This document shows, in pieces, positions 32,085-41,560 of a DNA stretch of 64,000 bases. The notes below the pieces were generated by a model. The model ran no database searches. It was not told the origin of the DNA and worked only from the letters and a program-made list of their open reading frames with translations. The stretch is from Hyphomonadaceae bacterium (GTDB taxonomy: Bacteria; Pseudomonadota; Alphaproteobacteria; Caulobacterales; Aquidulcibacteraceae): NCBI GenBank assembly GCA_019753105.1, contig JAIELJ010000005.1, positions 62,001 through 126,000 on the forward strand, given 5' to 3'. The translations under genes were made by a program, and so were the position numbers. Numbering within the stretch: position 1 is the first letter of the stretch; each line of letters begins with the position of its first letter.

Positions 32085-32137
32085 AGGGCAGTAGGACCGT
32101 ACCTATTGCCTTAATGCCGTACTGCCCTATTGCCTTC
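32085..32137. repeat. Intergenic GG(C/G)A(A/G)TA-type repeat with 9-bp inverted ends
   Basis: AGGGCAGTA ... TACTGCCCT perfect inverted repeat; CTATTGCCTT twice. Confidence 0.6.
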
Positions 32138-32141
32138 GGCT

Positions 32142-32936
32142 ATGCGCATTCTCTGCACCAACGACGACGGCATTCACGCGACGGGCCTCGCGGTCCTCGA
32201 AAAGATCGCGCGCACGTTTAGCGACGATGTCTGGGTCATCGCACCGGAGGAGGAGAAATCCGGCGCGTCGCGTGCGCTTACGCTGACCGCGCCAATCCGT
32301 GTGCGTAAAGTCAGCGAGAAGCGCTTTGCTGTTTCCGGCACGCCAACAGATTGCGTGTTGCTCGGCATCGAGCACTTGATCGAAGGCGCGGCGCCCGATC
32401 TTGTGCTCTCCGGCGTCAATCGCGGGCAGAACATCGCCGAGGACGTGACGTTTTCTGGCACCATCGCCGGCGCTATGCAGGGCATGCAACTTGGCATCCG
32501 CGCCATCGCGCTTTCACAAGCGCGCGGCTTTCGCGGTGAAGAAGCGCCGATCCCATGGGAGACGGCGGAGACGTTTGGCCCAGCAATCGTTGGCAAGGTG
32601 CTCGAAGCCGGTTGGCCGAAGGATGTGCTCATCAACATCAACTTCCCCGATCTGCCGCCCGATGAGGTCAGAGAGATCGAGACGACGGTGCAGGGCTTTC
32701 GGGATCAGCACATCATCTACGCTGACAAGCGCACCGATCCGCGCGGCGGCGCGTATTTCTGGCTGGGTTTCCGCGGCAAGCTCTCTAATCCGCCGCAAGG
32801 CACTGATCTGCGCGCCATCTATGAAGGCCGCATCTCGGTGACGCCGCTGCATATCGACCTCACGCACATGGAGACAGTGCACAAACTGAAGGGCGTTCTT
32901 GGCGGTGCTGCGCCCAGGTCGGTCAACAAGGAATGA
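32142..32936 (+). CDS. surE: 5'/3'-nucleotidase SurE
   Basis: [23 protein letters not shown] ... [25 protein letters not shown]. Confidence 0.97.
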   Translation: MRILCTNDDGIHATGLAVLEKIARTFSDDVWVIAPEEEKSGASRALTLTAPIRVRKVSEKRFAVSGTPTDCVLLGIEHLIEGAAPDLVLSGVNRGQNIAEDVTFSGTIAGAMQGMQLGIRAIALSQARGFRGEEAPIPWETAETFGPAIVGKVLEAGWPKDVLININFPDLPPDEVREIETTVQGFRDQHIIYADKRTDPRGGAYFWLGFRGKLSNPPQGTDLRAIYEGRISVTPLHIDLTHMETVHKLKGVLGGAAPRSVNKE

Positions 32937-33571
32937 GCGATCCCGCGCGCCTCATGCGCTTCGTCCTCGAAATGCGCCAAGCGGGCATCACCGATCCGCG
33001 CGCGCTGGCGGCTCTCGAACGGACCCCGCGTACGCACTACGCACCTGCGCACCTAGAAGGCTTGGCGCTCGATGATGTCGGCTTGCCGCTTGCGCACGCG
33101 CAGACGATGACCAAGCCATCGATCGTGGGGCGCGTCGTCGCTGCGCTGGCTGCGCAACCGACCGATGTCATTCTCGAAATTGGCACCGGCTCAGGCTTCC
33201 AGGCTGCGGTGCTCTCAGACATGGCGCACAAGGTTGTGACGCTTGAGCGCTGGCGCGATCTCGCCGCCGATGCGCGCGGGCGCTTCGGAACGGCGCGGCT
33301 GATGCGAACTTACGCGCATGTCGCGGATGGCTTCGATGGTTGGAGCGACGATGCCCCGTACGACCGGATCGTCCTGAATGTCGCCGTCGAAAAGGTGCCG
33401 CCTGTGCTGTTCGACCAGCTGAAGCCCGGGGGCGTGATCGTCGCGCCGATCGAGGACGCGAGCGGGCAGCGTTTAGTCCGGATTCGTAACGATGTGCGAG
33501 AGGATTTGGGCCCGGTGAAACTGGGCGCCCTGGAGCGCGGCGTAGAAGAGGGTGGCGCGCAGACAACGTAA
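32933..33571 (+). CDS. pcm: Protein-L-isoaspartate O-methyltransferase
   Basis: [26 protein letters not shown]; follows surE. Confidence 0.93.
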   Translation: MSDPARLMRFVLEMRQAGITDPRALAALERTPRTHYAPAHLEGLALDDVGLPLAHAQTMTKPSIVGRVVAALAAQPTDVILEIGTGSGFQAAVLSDMAHKVVTLERWRDLAADARGRFGTARLMRTYAHVADGFDGWSDDAPYDRIVLNVAVEKVPPVLFDQLKPGGVIVAPIEDASGQRLVRIRNDVREDLGPVKLGALERGVEEGGAQTT

Positions 33572-33608
33572 TTTGCGCGCTTCCATGATTCTCGGCGATG
33601 ATGTCGCG

Positions 33609-34682
33609 ATGTCGCGCGCGTTCATCTTGCTTGCGCTCCTAGCCGGCGCCTGCGCAAGCGGCGCGCCTGCGCCGATATCGTATGGCGGTGGAGGCGGTGG
33701 GCAGGCCGAGCCAGCGCAAAGCCGTCCGCGCGCGCCGATCGAACGGCGCGAAATCACGCGTCCGCAACAACAATCCCAACGCTCCCCCGAGCAAACACAA
33801 GAGCGGCCAGAGCCGCGCGTGCAGCAAGCGCAAGAGCAACCAAACTGGGCCGATGGCGAGGGCCGTGCGCTTTCGGATTTCGCGCTACGCCCCGAAGACG
33901 TGCAGCCGTTCGATCCCGCGAACCTGCCCGCTACGCATCGCGTCAGCGGCAGCGAGACGCTCTACGACATCGCCACTACCTACCAAGTGCCGCTGCGCGC
34001 GCTGATAGATCAGAATAACCTCGAGCCGCCCTACGCGCTAAGCGAAGGCCGTGTTTTGCGCTTGCCGCCGCCGCGTTTTCACGCCGTTGCGCGCGGTGAA
34101 AGCTTTGAAGACGTGGCGCGTCGATACAACATCGATCCGCGCTCGCTTGCGCTGCTCAATCGCATGCAGCCGCCCTATCAAGTGCGCCAAGGTGATCGTT
34201 TGGTGTTGCCTGCGATGGCGCGCGCCGAGCCGGCGCCGTCACCAACGCCAGCGCCGCAACCGGCGCCCATTGAACCGATCGTTCGAGGCTCGGGTCAGTT
34301 CGCGTGGCCGCTCGACGGCGACGTCATCGCGCGCTTTGGCGCGCAGCCCAACGGCGCGCGCGTTGACGGCATCGAAATCGCAGGCCTTGAGGGCGCGCCG
34401 GTCGTTGCAGCCGCTGACGGCGAGGTTGTGTATGCCGGCGCTGACCTGCCGGAGTACGGCACGCTCGTTCTCATCCGGCATGCCGACAACTACGTCACGG
34501 CCTATGGCCACGCCCGGCGATCCCTGGTGCGCGAGGGCCAACGCGTACGCGCGGGGGAGCGTATCGCTGAATTGGGCCCCAATGCCCGAGGCGCGCCGCG
34601 CCTGCTTTTTCAGGTCCGCCAAGGTAGTAGCGCCGTAGATCCCGTACCGCTTATGGGCGAGAGGGGAGAGCGGCGCCGTTAA
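33609..34682 (+). CDS. LysM + M23 peptidase domain lipoprotein (NlpD-like)
   Basis: Lipobox LLAGAC; LysM HRVSGSETLYDIATTYQVPLRALIDQN and VARGESFEDVARRYNI; M23-like C-terminal domain. Confidence 0.88.
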   Translation: MSRAFILLALLAGACASGAPAPISYGGGGGGQAEPAQSRPRAPIERREITRPQQQSQRSPEQTQERPEPRVQQAQEQPNWADGEGRALSDFALRPEDVQPFDPANLPATHRVSGSETLYDIATTYQVPLRALIDQNNLEPPYALSEGRVLRLPPPRFHAVARGESFEDVARRYNIDPRSLALLNRMQPPYQVRQGDRLVLPAMARAEPAPSPTPAPQPAPIEPIVRGSGQFAWPLDGDVIARFGAQPNGARVDGIEIAGLEGAPVVAAADGEVVYAGADLPEYGTLVLIRHADNYVTAYGHARRSLVREGQRVRAGERIAELGPNARGAPRLLFQVRQGSSAVDPVPLMGERGERRR

Positions 34683-34827
34683 CTGCGGCGATACGGCGCG
34701 CGCATACGGCCGGCGGGCGTTGAAATGGCGGGGGCGAACTATATAGTCCCGGCCTTCCGCGAAGCCTGCTTCGCGCCATCAATTTCAGGCCCGAACGGCG
34801 CGTCCTGCGCCGCTCTAGCGAGGTTCA

Positions 34828-35178
34828 ATGTTCATCTCTGAAGCTTACGCGCAAACCGGAGCCGCCGGCGCCGATCCCACGACGGCTATGATCATGCAGA
34901 TCGCGCCGTTGGTTCTTGTCTTCATCGTCTTCTACTTCCTGCTGATCCGTCCGCAGCAACAAGCGCGCAAGCGCCACATGGAAATGGTTGCGGCGCTTAA
35001 GAAGGGCGACGTCGTCGTCACCTCGGGCGGTCTGATCGGTAAAGTGAAATCGGTGCAGGACGACGAAGTGCGCGTTGAACTGGCGCCGAACGTCGATGTT
35101 CGCGTCGTGCGCGGCACCATCGCCGAAGTGCGCTCCAAGACCGACCCCGCGCCCGCCAACGATTCCAAGCCGGATTAA
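34828..35178 (+). CDS. yajC: Preprotein translocase subunit YajC
   Basis: FYFLLIRPQQQARKRHMEMVAALKKGDVVVTSGGLIGKV. Confidence 0.95.
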   Translation: MFISEAYAQTGAAGADPTTAMIMQIAPLVLVFIVFYFLLIRPQQQARKRHMEMVAALKKGDVVVTSGGLIGKVKSVQDDEVRVELAPNVDVRVVRGTIAEVRSKTDPAPANDSKPD

Positions 35179-35184
35179 TTTCCC

Positions 35185-36786
35185 ATGCTGCAAGTTGCGC
35201 GCTGGCGCGTCATTCTGGTTGCTGTGGTGACCGTCATGGGGCTCGCGTTCGCGTTCCCCAATTTCGTTCCGCAGAGTGTGCGCGACAGCCTGCCGGGCTT
35301 CCTACCCCGGCAAGCGATCAATCTCGGGCTCGATTTGCGCGGCGGCTCGCAACTGTTGCTTGAAGTCGATGTCGAGGAATTGCGCCGGCAGCAGCTCGAA
35401 AACACCGCCGACCAAATGGCGGCTGCTCTGCGCGACGCCGAGCCGCGGATCTCCTATACCGGCCGCGGCGTAGTGGGCGATGCAGCGCGGGTGCGGCTAG
35501 TCAATCCGGCGCAAGACATGGAACGCGCGCGCGAGCTGATGCGGACGCTCGCGCGGCCGCCACAAGGTGGCACGGACGCCATCTATCAGTACACCGAAAG
35601 CGCCGACGGGCTGATCGAAGCGCGGATCACGGATCAGTATCTTTCAGCGTTGAGCCGGCAAGCCGCGCAGCAATCTATTGAGGTTATCCGCGATCGTATC
35701 GACCCGAACGGCACGAGCGAAGTTTCGATCGCGCGTCAGGGTGATCGCCGCGTCATCGTGCAAGCGCCTGGTGTAACCGACCCGCAACAACTTAAAGACC
35801 GCATCGGTCAAACCGCGCTGATGACGTTCCACCTTGTGCGTGAGGTGTCGCCTGAGGAGGCGGCGCAGGGCCGTTTGCCGCCGGGCACGATGGTGGCTCA
35901 GCCATACGGCTCGATCGGACAGACCGCGGAAGTTGTTGAGCGCCGGGCGCGGCTAACCGGTGAGCACTTGTCGCGCGCCAGCCCAAGCACTGATGCGCAG
36001 ACCAGCGAATTCGTGCTGAGCTTTCAGCTCGACAACGAAGGGTCGCGCATTTTCTGCCGCATTACACGCGAGTACGTGAATCAACGTTTCGCCATTCTGC
36101 TCGACAATCAGGTGCTGACCGCGCCGCGGATCAACGAACCGATTTGCGGCGGCAGCGGGCAGATTTCCGGCAATTTCAGCGCGCAATCGGCGAGTGAGTT
36201 GTCCTTGATGCTGAATGCGGGCGCGCTGCCCGCGCCATTGACGGTGATTGAAGAGCGCACCGTGGACGCGAGCCTTGGCGCAGACGCCATCTCGTCTGGC
36301 GCCACGGCGTCGATTGTTGCGGGCCTCGTGACGCTGGTTTTCATGGTGCTTGCGTATGGGCTCTTCGGCGTGTTCGCCGTCGTTGCACTCGTCATCAACT
36401 TCGTCCTGTTGCTCGGTGCGATGTCGATGGTTGGTGCTGCGCTGACGCTTCCGGGCATTGCGGGCTTGATCCTGACGATCGCAATGGCGGTCGACGCCAA
36501 CGTGATTATCTACGAACGCATGCGTGAGGAGGCCGCCGCCGGACGCGGGCCAGCGCTTGCGATCGATGCAGGTTTCGCGCGCGCGATGATCACCATTATC
36601 GACGCCAACCTGACGACGATCCTTGCGGCTATGATCCTCTTCCAGTTCGGCGCCGGCCCTGTGCGTGGTTTCGCCTGGACGCTCTCGATCGGTGTCATCA
36701 CTTCGGTGTTCACCGCCGTTCTGGTGACGCAACTTCTCATCGCTTGGTGGTTCCGCATCGCGCGGCCCAAGCAGCTGCCGATTTAA
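35185..36786 (+). CDS. secD: Protein translocase subunit SecD
   Basis: LGLDLRGGSQLLLEVD...AMAVDANVIIYERMREE. Confidence 0.97.
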   Translation: MLQVARWRVILVAVVTVMGLAFAFPNFVPQSVRDSLPGFLPRQAINLGLDLRGGSQLLLEVDVEELRRQQLENTADQMAAALRDAEPRISYTGRGVVGDAARVRLVNPAQDMERARELMRTLARPPQGGTDAIYQYTESADGLIEARITDQYLSALSRQAAQQSIEVIRDRIDPNGTSEVSIARQGDRRVIVQAPGVTDPQQLKDRIGQTALMTFHLVREVSPEEAAQGRLPPGTMVAQPYGSIGQTAEVVERRARLTGEHLSRASPSTDAQTSEFVLSFQLDNEGSRIFCRITREYVNQRFAILLDNQVLTAPRINEPICGGSGQISGNFSAQSASELSLMLNAGALPAPLTVIEERTVDASLGADAISSGATASIVAGLVTLVFMVLAYGLFGVFAVVALVINFVLLLGAMSMVGAALTLPGIAGLILTIAMAVDANVIIYERMREEAAAGRGPALAIDAGFARAMITIIDANLTTILAAMILFQFGAGPVRGFAWTLSIGVITSVFTAVLVTQLLIAWWFRIARPKQLPI

Positions 36787-36798
36787 GGGACAAGAATA

Positions 36799-37854
36799 AT
36801 GGCTATGTGGCCCCTGATCCGGCTGCTCCCGAAGCAGACCAAGTTCAAATACGTCAAGTTCGCTTGGTTCTTCGGCATTGTGTCGATCGTCGCGTGCGCG
36901 GTGTCGCTCGTTTCGATGTTCACCGGCGGTCTGCGCGAAAATCCGATTGCTGTGTATCAGGAAGCCGAAGGCACGCCGCTTGCGCGCATGGGCGCCATCT
37001 TGGAGCACGGCTTCAATCTCGGCATCGATTTCCGCGGCGGCATCGCGATCCTGGTTGAGGCGCCAAACCCGATCGACGTCGGCGCGCTTCGTGCGCTTGG
37101 CAATGCCGTGCAGGATGGCGGCTCAGAAGTGCAGGGCACAACCTGCCGGCCGGTCGATGGCCCGCCTTATTGCGCTATTCTGAGCCTCGGCGTCACCGAA
37201 GGCGGCACCAATGCCGTTGAAGCCGTGCGCGCGGGCTTGCCGGCGGTCGCTGACGGCGCACGCATCGCTAACGTCGACGCGGTGAGCGGCAAGGTCTCCG
37301 AAGAGTTGTTCTCTGGCGGCTTGATCGCGCTCGGCCTCGCGATCCTGCTCATGCTCGTTTACATCTGGTTCCGCTTCGAGTGGCAGTTCGGATTGGGCGC
37401 GGTCCTCGGCCTCTTCCACGACGTGATCTTGACGCTCGGCATGTTCTCGCTCTTCCGCATCGAGTTCACGCTGACGATCATCGCAGCGCTTCTCACCATC
37501 ATCGGCTACTCGATGAACGACACAGTCGTTGTCTACGACCGCATCCGCGAGAACCTGCGTAAATATAAGAAGATGCCGCTGGGGGATCTGATCGATCTTT
37601 CGCTCAATGAAACGCTCTCGCGCACGATCATGACGGGCTGTACGGCGCTGATGGCGCTCGTTGGCTTGCTTATCCTCGGCGGCGAGGCGCTTTCCGGCTT
37701 CGCCATCGCCATGATATTCGGAATCGTCATTGGCACGTATTCGTCGCTCTATGTCGCCGCACCGGCGATCCTGATTTGGGGCGTGAAACGAGGCCGTGAG
37801 GGCGGCGGCAAGCAAAGTGCTGGCGGCGCGGCGGAGAGCCCGGCGGGAGTCTGA
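36799..37854 (+). CDS. secF: Protein translocase subunit SecF
   Basis: LGIDFRGGIAILVEA...IIGYSMNDTVVVYDRIREN. Confidence 0.97.
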   Translation: MAMWPLIRLLPKQTKFKYVKFAWFFGIVSIVACAVSLVSMFTGGLRENPIAVYQEAEGTPLARMGAILEHGFNLGIDFRGGIAILVEAPNPIDVGALRALGNAVQDGGSEVQGTTCRPVDGPPYCAILSLGVTEGGTNAVEAVRAGLPAVADGARIANVDAVSGKVSEELFSGGLIALGLAILLMLVYIWFRFEWQFGLGAVLGLFHDVILTLGMFSLFRIEFTLTIIAALLTIIGYSMNDTVVVYDRIRENLRKYKKMPLGDLIDLSLNETLSRTIMTGCTALMALVGLLILGGEALSGFAIAMIFGIVIGTYSSLYVAAPAILIWGVKRGREGGGKQSAGGAAESPAGV

Positions 37855-37884
37855 GCCTCTCCCGCCCGGTCGGAGGGAGAGATC

Positions 37885-38514
37885 ATGGCGGTGTTTCTGA
37901 GCAATCTGCGCTTCGTGGCGTGGACCGCTTTGGCGGTCGGCGTGCTGTTTTTGATCTACTTCGCCGTCGGCGTCGGCAGTTGGGACTTCGGCACACAGGT
38001 GTTCTGGGAAGCGCTGCTGCGCTGGAGCCATGTGCTCGTCGGCATCATGTGGATCGGGCACCTCTACTATTTCAACTTCACGCAAATCCCGAACATGCCG
38101 AAAATTCCGGATGAGCAGAAACCGGCCGTGACCAAGGTGATCGCGCCCGCTGCGCTCTACTGGTTTCGCTGGGGCGCAATGGCGACGCTGATCACCGGCC
38201 TCTTGCTGGCATGGAACCAGAATTATCTTTTCCAGGCGCTGACGCTGGGCGGCGCCAGTGATCCGAGTTTTGCCGCGCCGAAGGAAATCCTGATCGGCAT
38301 CGGCATGTGGCTCGCCATCATCATGTGGTTCAATGTCTGGTTCATCATCTGGCCGAACCAGCAAAAGGCGCTGAACATCAACAACAAGTATCCCGATCTC
38401 GACGCCGCCGCGAAGGCCGCGGCGGGCAAGACGGCGATGCTGTTCTCGCGCACGAACACGTTTCTCTCCGTGCCGATGCTCGTAGCGATGACCGGCGCCA
38501 GCACGCTGTTCTGA
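37885..38514 (+). CDS. PuuD-like (urate hydroxylase-type) membrane protein
   Basis: WSHVLVGIMWIGHLYYFNFTQIP...WLAIIMWFNVWFIIWPNQQKAL. Confidence 0.8.
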   Translation: MAVFLSNLRFVAWTALAVGVLFLIYFAVGVGSWDFGTQVFWEALLRWSHVLVGIMWIGHLYYFNFTQIPNMPKIPDEQKPAVTKVIAPAALYWFRWGAMATLITGLLLAWNQNYLFQALTLGGASDPSFAAPKEILIGIGMWLAIIMWFNVWFIIWPNQQKALNINNKYPDLDAAAKAAAGKTAMLFSRTNTFLSVPMLVAMTGASTLF

Positions 38515-38594
38515 GCGCATTTCGCGGAAAATGCAGAAGGGACGTCGCGAAGCCGTGGCGTCCCCTTTTGCTGGGCGCTAGGCAGAGCGCACGC

Positions 38595-39326
38595 ATGGAA
38601 GACTTATCATCCACCATTCGCCGCGCCGACGAAGATCGCTGGCTCGCAAGCGGGTTTGCGTCCGCGCACGTGCGTGAGCGGCTGATCGCGCTCTACGCTG
38701 TGAACTACGAAATCGCACGCAGCGCCGAGATCGTGAGCACACCGGCGCTGGGCGACATACGCCATGTCTGGTGGCGCGATGCGCTTGATGAAGTGCACGA
38801 TGGGAAACCAGCGCGGGCCCATCCTGTTGTTGAGGCCTACGCTCGCGCGCATGCGCAGGCGCCATACTTGCGTCAGCCATGGAGCACGCTCATCGCTGCA
38901 CGCGGAGCTGACCTGGAGACCGCGCCGTTCGACAGCTTTGAAGCCCTCACACGCTACGTCGACGGCACGGCTGGCGCGCTGATGCACCTGGCGATCGGCG
39001 CGATAGATGCTTCAGCGCCGGCGCAAACACTTGCCTTCATCCAACCTGCGGCGCGGGCTTGGGGTTATGCCGGTCTCTTGCGTGCGGCGCCTATCTGGGC
39101 GGCGCGCGGGCGAACGCTTGGCGTTGATGCAGAGACACTGAAGCGCGCCGGTGAACGCGCGTGCGTTGAAGCGCAGCGCTTAGCCAAAGACCAGCCCGCG
39201 CATCTTTTTCCGGCATTCGGCTATGTTGCGTTGGTCTCGCGCTATCTGCGCAAACCCGATCGCGCACCGTCCTTGTTCGAGCGCCAAGTGCGCCTGGTTG
39301 CGGCCTCCGCGACAGGCCGGCTCTAG
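38595..39326 (+). CDS. Squalene/phytoene synthase family protein (NDUFAF6-like)
   Basis: DRWLASGFASAHVRERLIALYAVNYEIARSAEIVSTPALGDIRHVWWRDALDEV. Confidence 0.85.
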   Translation: MEDLSSTIRRADEDRWLASGFASAHVRERLIALYAVNYEIARSAEIVSTPALGDIRHVWWRDALDEVHDGKPARAHPVVEAYARAHAQAPYLRQPWSTLIAARGADLETAPFDSFEALTRYVDGTAGALMHLAIGAIDASAPAQTLAFIQPAARAWGYAGLLRAAPIWAARGRTLGVDAETLKRAGERACVEAQRLAKDQPAHLFPAFGYVALVSRYLRKPDRAPSLFERQVRLVAASATGRL

Positions 39327-40027
39327 CGGCGCGCCTCGCGCGTTGCTTCGCGCAAGCGCGCTTCGAGCAGTTCGCGATTATAGCCCGCGATCAACTCGCC
39401 ATTGATCAGGAAGAGTGGCGTCGCCGTGTTCTCAAGCTCGATCGCCAGGCCGCGATTGTCCTGCAGTATTTGCGTTACGTCTTCGCTCGCCATTGCGCGG
39501 CGCATACGCGCAACATCGATGCCGCTTTCGCGCGCGAGCTGATCGATGCGCGCCGAGGTGAGATCACCACGGAAACCCATCAGCGCGCGATGGAACTGCC
39601 AATACCGACCCTGTGGCATCGAAGCGATCGCTGCGCGCGAGGCTTCCATCGATTCAGGCGAGAGGATCGGAAACTCTTTTAGCACAACGCGCACGTCGCG
39701 GCGGGTGCGTGTGATGTCCGTCACCCACTCAAGCGCTGCATGGCAATAGCCGCAGCGATAATCGAAGAACTCCACAATCACGATCGGCGCATCCGCCGGT
39801 CCGATGGAGAAGTCGCGCGAGTCCGAACGTGCGCGACGCCAAAGCTCGGATTGCCGGCGCGCCTCCAGCGCATCCTGGGCTTCGCGCAGCACATCGGGAT
39901 TGTTGACCAAATACTCGCGGACAATGGCGCGGATTTCGGCTTGCTCTTGCGCGTTGAACGTCTGTGCAGAAGCCGGGAGCGCGAACGCGAACAGCGCCAG
40001 GAAGGCGGCGTAAATCCAACGCGTCAT
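39323..40027 (-). CDS. DsbA family periplasmic thiol:disulfide protein
   Basis: Signal peptide; FFDYRCGYCHAALEW; TATPLFLINGELIAGY. Confidence 0.92.
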   Translation of the reverse strand: MTRWIYAAFLALFAFALPASAQTFNAQEQAEIRAIVREYLVNNPDVLREAQDALEARRQSELWRRARSDSRDFSIGPADAPIVIVEFFDYRCGYCHAALEWVTDITRTRRDVRVVLKEFPILSPESMEASRAAIASMPQGRYWQFHRALMGFRGDLTSARIDQLARESGIDVARMRRAMASEDVTQILQDNRGLAIELENTATPLFLINGELIAGYNRELLEARLREATREARR

Positions 40028-40088
40028 GAACCGGCTCTCCTTAGACAAGAGCGGATCACATGGCGGCTTTCACGTGCCTGGGCAAGCG

Positions 40089-41477
40089 TTAGCGGCGGCC
40101 ACCGCTGCCACGCTGGCGTTCCATGTCGCGGACTTCGTTGCCGGCGAAGGTCACGAGGTCCATCGCGCGTTGATAGTCCGGCGTGTTGCGCGGCAGCTCT
40201 AAGCGCGCGCGTTCGGCAAAGCTTAGAGCGGCGGGGTAATTGCCGATCGAGAAGTTCTGCTCAGCCGAGGCCAATTGCGCGAGAGGCTCGTTGCCTTGTG
40301 CGCTGCGGGCTTGCGCCATTTCCCGCCAGGCAAAGCCGTTGGTCGGCTCTTCTCGCACCGTGGCGCGCAAAAGCTCTACGGCGCGGTCCGCGCCTTCACG
40401 GCCACGCGCTGCCGTAAGCGCGCGCGCGAGATTGATCTGGAACAGCGGTTCGTTCGGACGCAGCGCCAGAGACCGCTCGTGATACGGGATCGACTCTTCG
40501 GCGCGGCCGTTCTCGAACAGGATCTGGCCCATCAGCTCCTGATAGTAAGGATTGTTCGGATCCTCGGCGATCAAGCTCGTGAGTTCGCGGCGCGCCGCTG
40601 GCAAATCCGCCACGCGATAATAAGCAACCGCGCGCGCCAGACGCGCCGGCGCGGAGGTATCGCTCGCCGGATAGCGCGCGAGTGTCTGCCCCTGCGTGCG
40701 CAGGAAGCCGATCAGCTTGGCTTGCATGAAGCGGAAGCGCGTCATGTATTCCTCGCTGTCGGGCTGCGCGACATAGGGGCTCGCCGCAACGCGTTCGCGC
40801 AGAGATTCCACACGATCTGACGAATAGGGGTGCGTCATCATGTAGGGCGGGGCGCGGCGCGCGAGGAATTCGTACGGGCGAATGTTCTCGTTGAAGAAGT
40901 CGAGCAGGCCTTGCGGCGACTGCTGGCTCTGGCGGAGATACTCGACCGCTGCTTGGTCGGCGGCGGATTCTTGCACTTGCGTGTAGCGCACGAAGCTGCC
41001 CATCGCGAACGCTTGCGAACCTGAGATGAGGGCCGCGCCTGCATCCGGTGCGCCGCCGACAATGGCCAGGACGCCGAGGCCGATCGACAACAGCGCCGGC
41101 GCCATGGCCTGCTGCATGGCTTCGCGCGAGCGCGCCAAGTGACCGCCCGCTATGTGGCCGGTCTCGTGCGCGAGCACGCCAATGATCTCGTTCGGGTTGT
41201 CAGCGGCGAGGATAAGGCCGGTGTGAACAAAGATGTTCTGACCGCCGGCGACGAACGCGTTAATGCTCGGATCGTTGACGATGTAGATGGTGACGTCGTT
41301 CGGATCGAGGCCCGCAGCGCGCAGCAGCGGCTCAGTGTAGAGCCGCAACGTCTCTTCAATTTCCGCGTCGCGGATGAGGCTTTGTGCCGAAGCGTTTTGT
41401 GACGTCGCCAGTGCAAACACGGTGGCGAAAACCGCCATCACCGCGCCCTGCACGAAACGGTTGAACGCTCGGGTCAT
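40089..41477 (-). CDS. M48 family metallopeptidase with TPR repeats (BepA-like)
   Basis: NAFVAGGQNIFVHTGLILAADNPNEIIGVLAHETGHIAGGH; C-terminal TPRs. Confidence 0.92.
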   Translation of the reverse strand: MTRAFNRFVQGAVMAVFATVFALATSQNASAQSLIRDAEIEETLRLYTEPLLRAAGLDPNDVTIYIVNDPSINAFVAGGQNIFVHTGLILAADNPNEIIGVLAHETGHIAGGHLARSREAMQQAMAPALLSIGLGVLAIVGGAPDAGAALISGSQAFAMGSFVRYTQVQESAADQAAVEYLRQSQQSPQGLLDFFNENIRPYEFLARRAPPYMMTHPYSSDRVESLRERVAASPYVAQPDSEEYMTRFRFMQAKLIGFLRTQGQTLARYPASDTSAPARLARAVAYYRVADLPAARRELTSLIAEDPNNPYYQELMGQILFENGRAEESIPYHERSLALRPNEPLFQINLARALTAARGREGADRAVELLRATVREEPTNGFAWREMAQARSAQGNEPLAQLASAEQNFSIGNYPAALSFAERARLELPRNTPDYQRAMDLVTFAGNEVRDMERQRGSGGRR

Positions 41478-41560
41478 CGTCCCATCCATAGAAGCTATCG
41501 CGCCCGGTTTGAGCCCCGCTTTACGGCAGGAGCAAGGCCGGGCGCGTTAGCGCTTGGTCA

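Noticed and set aside
35953-38520. Long minus-strand ORFs (35953-37008, 37123-38520) opposite secD/secF
   Set aside because: Antisense shadows; His/Arg/Glu-rich composition typical of complement frames of membrane-protein genes.
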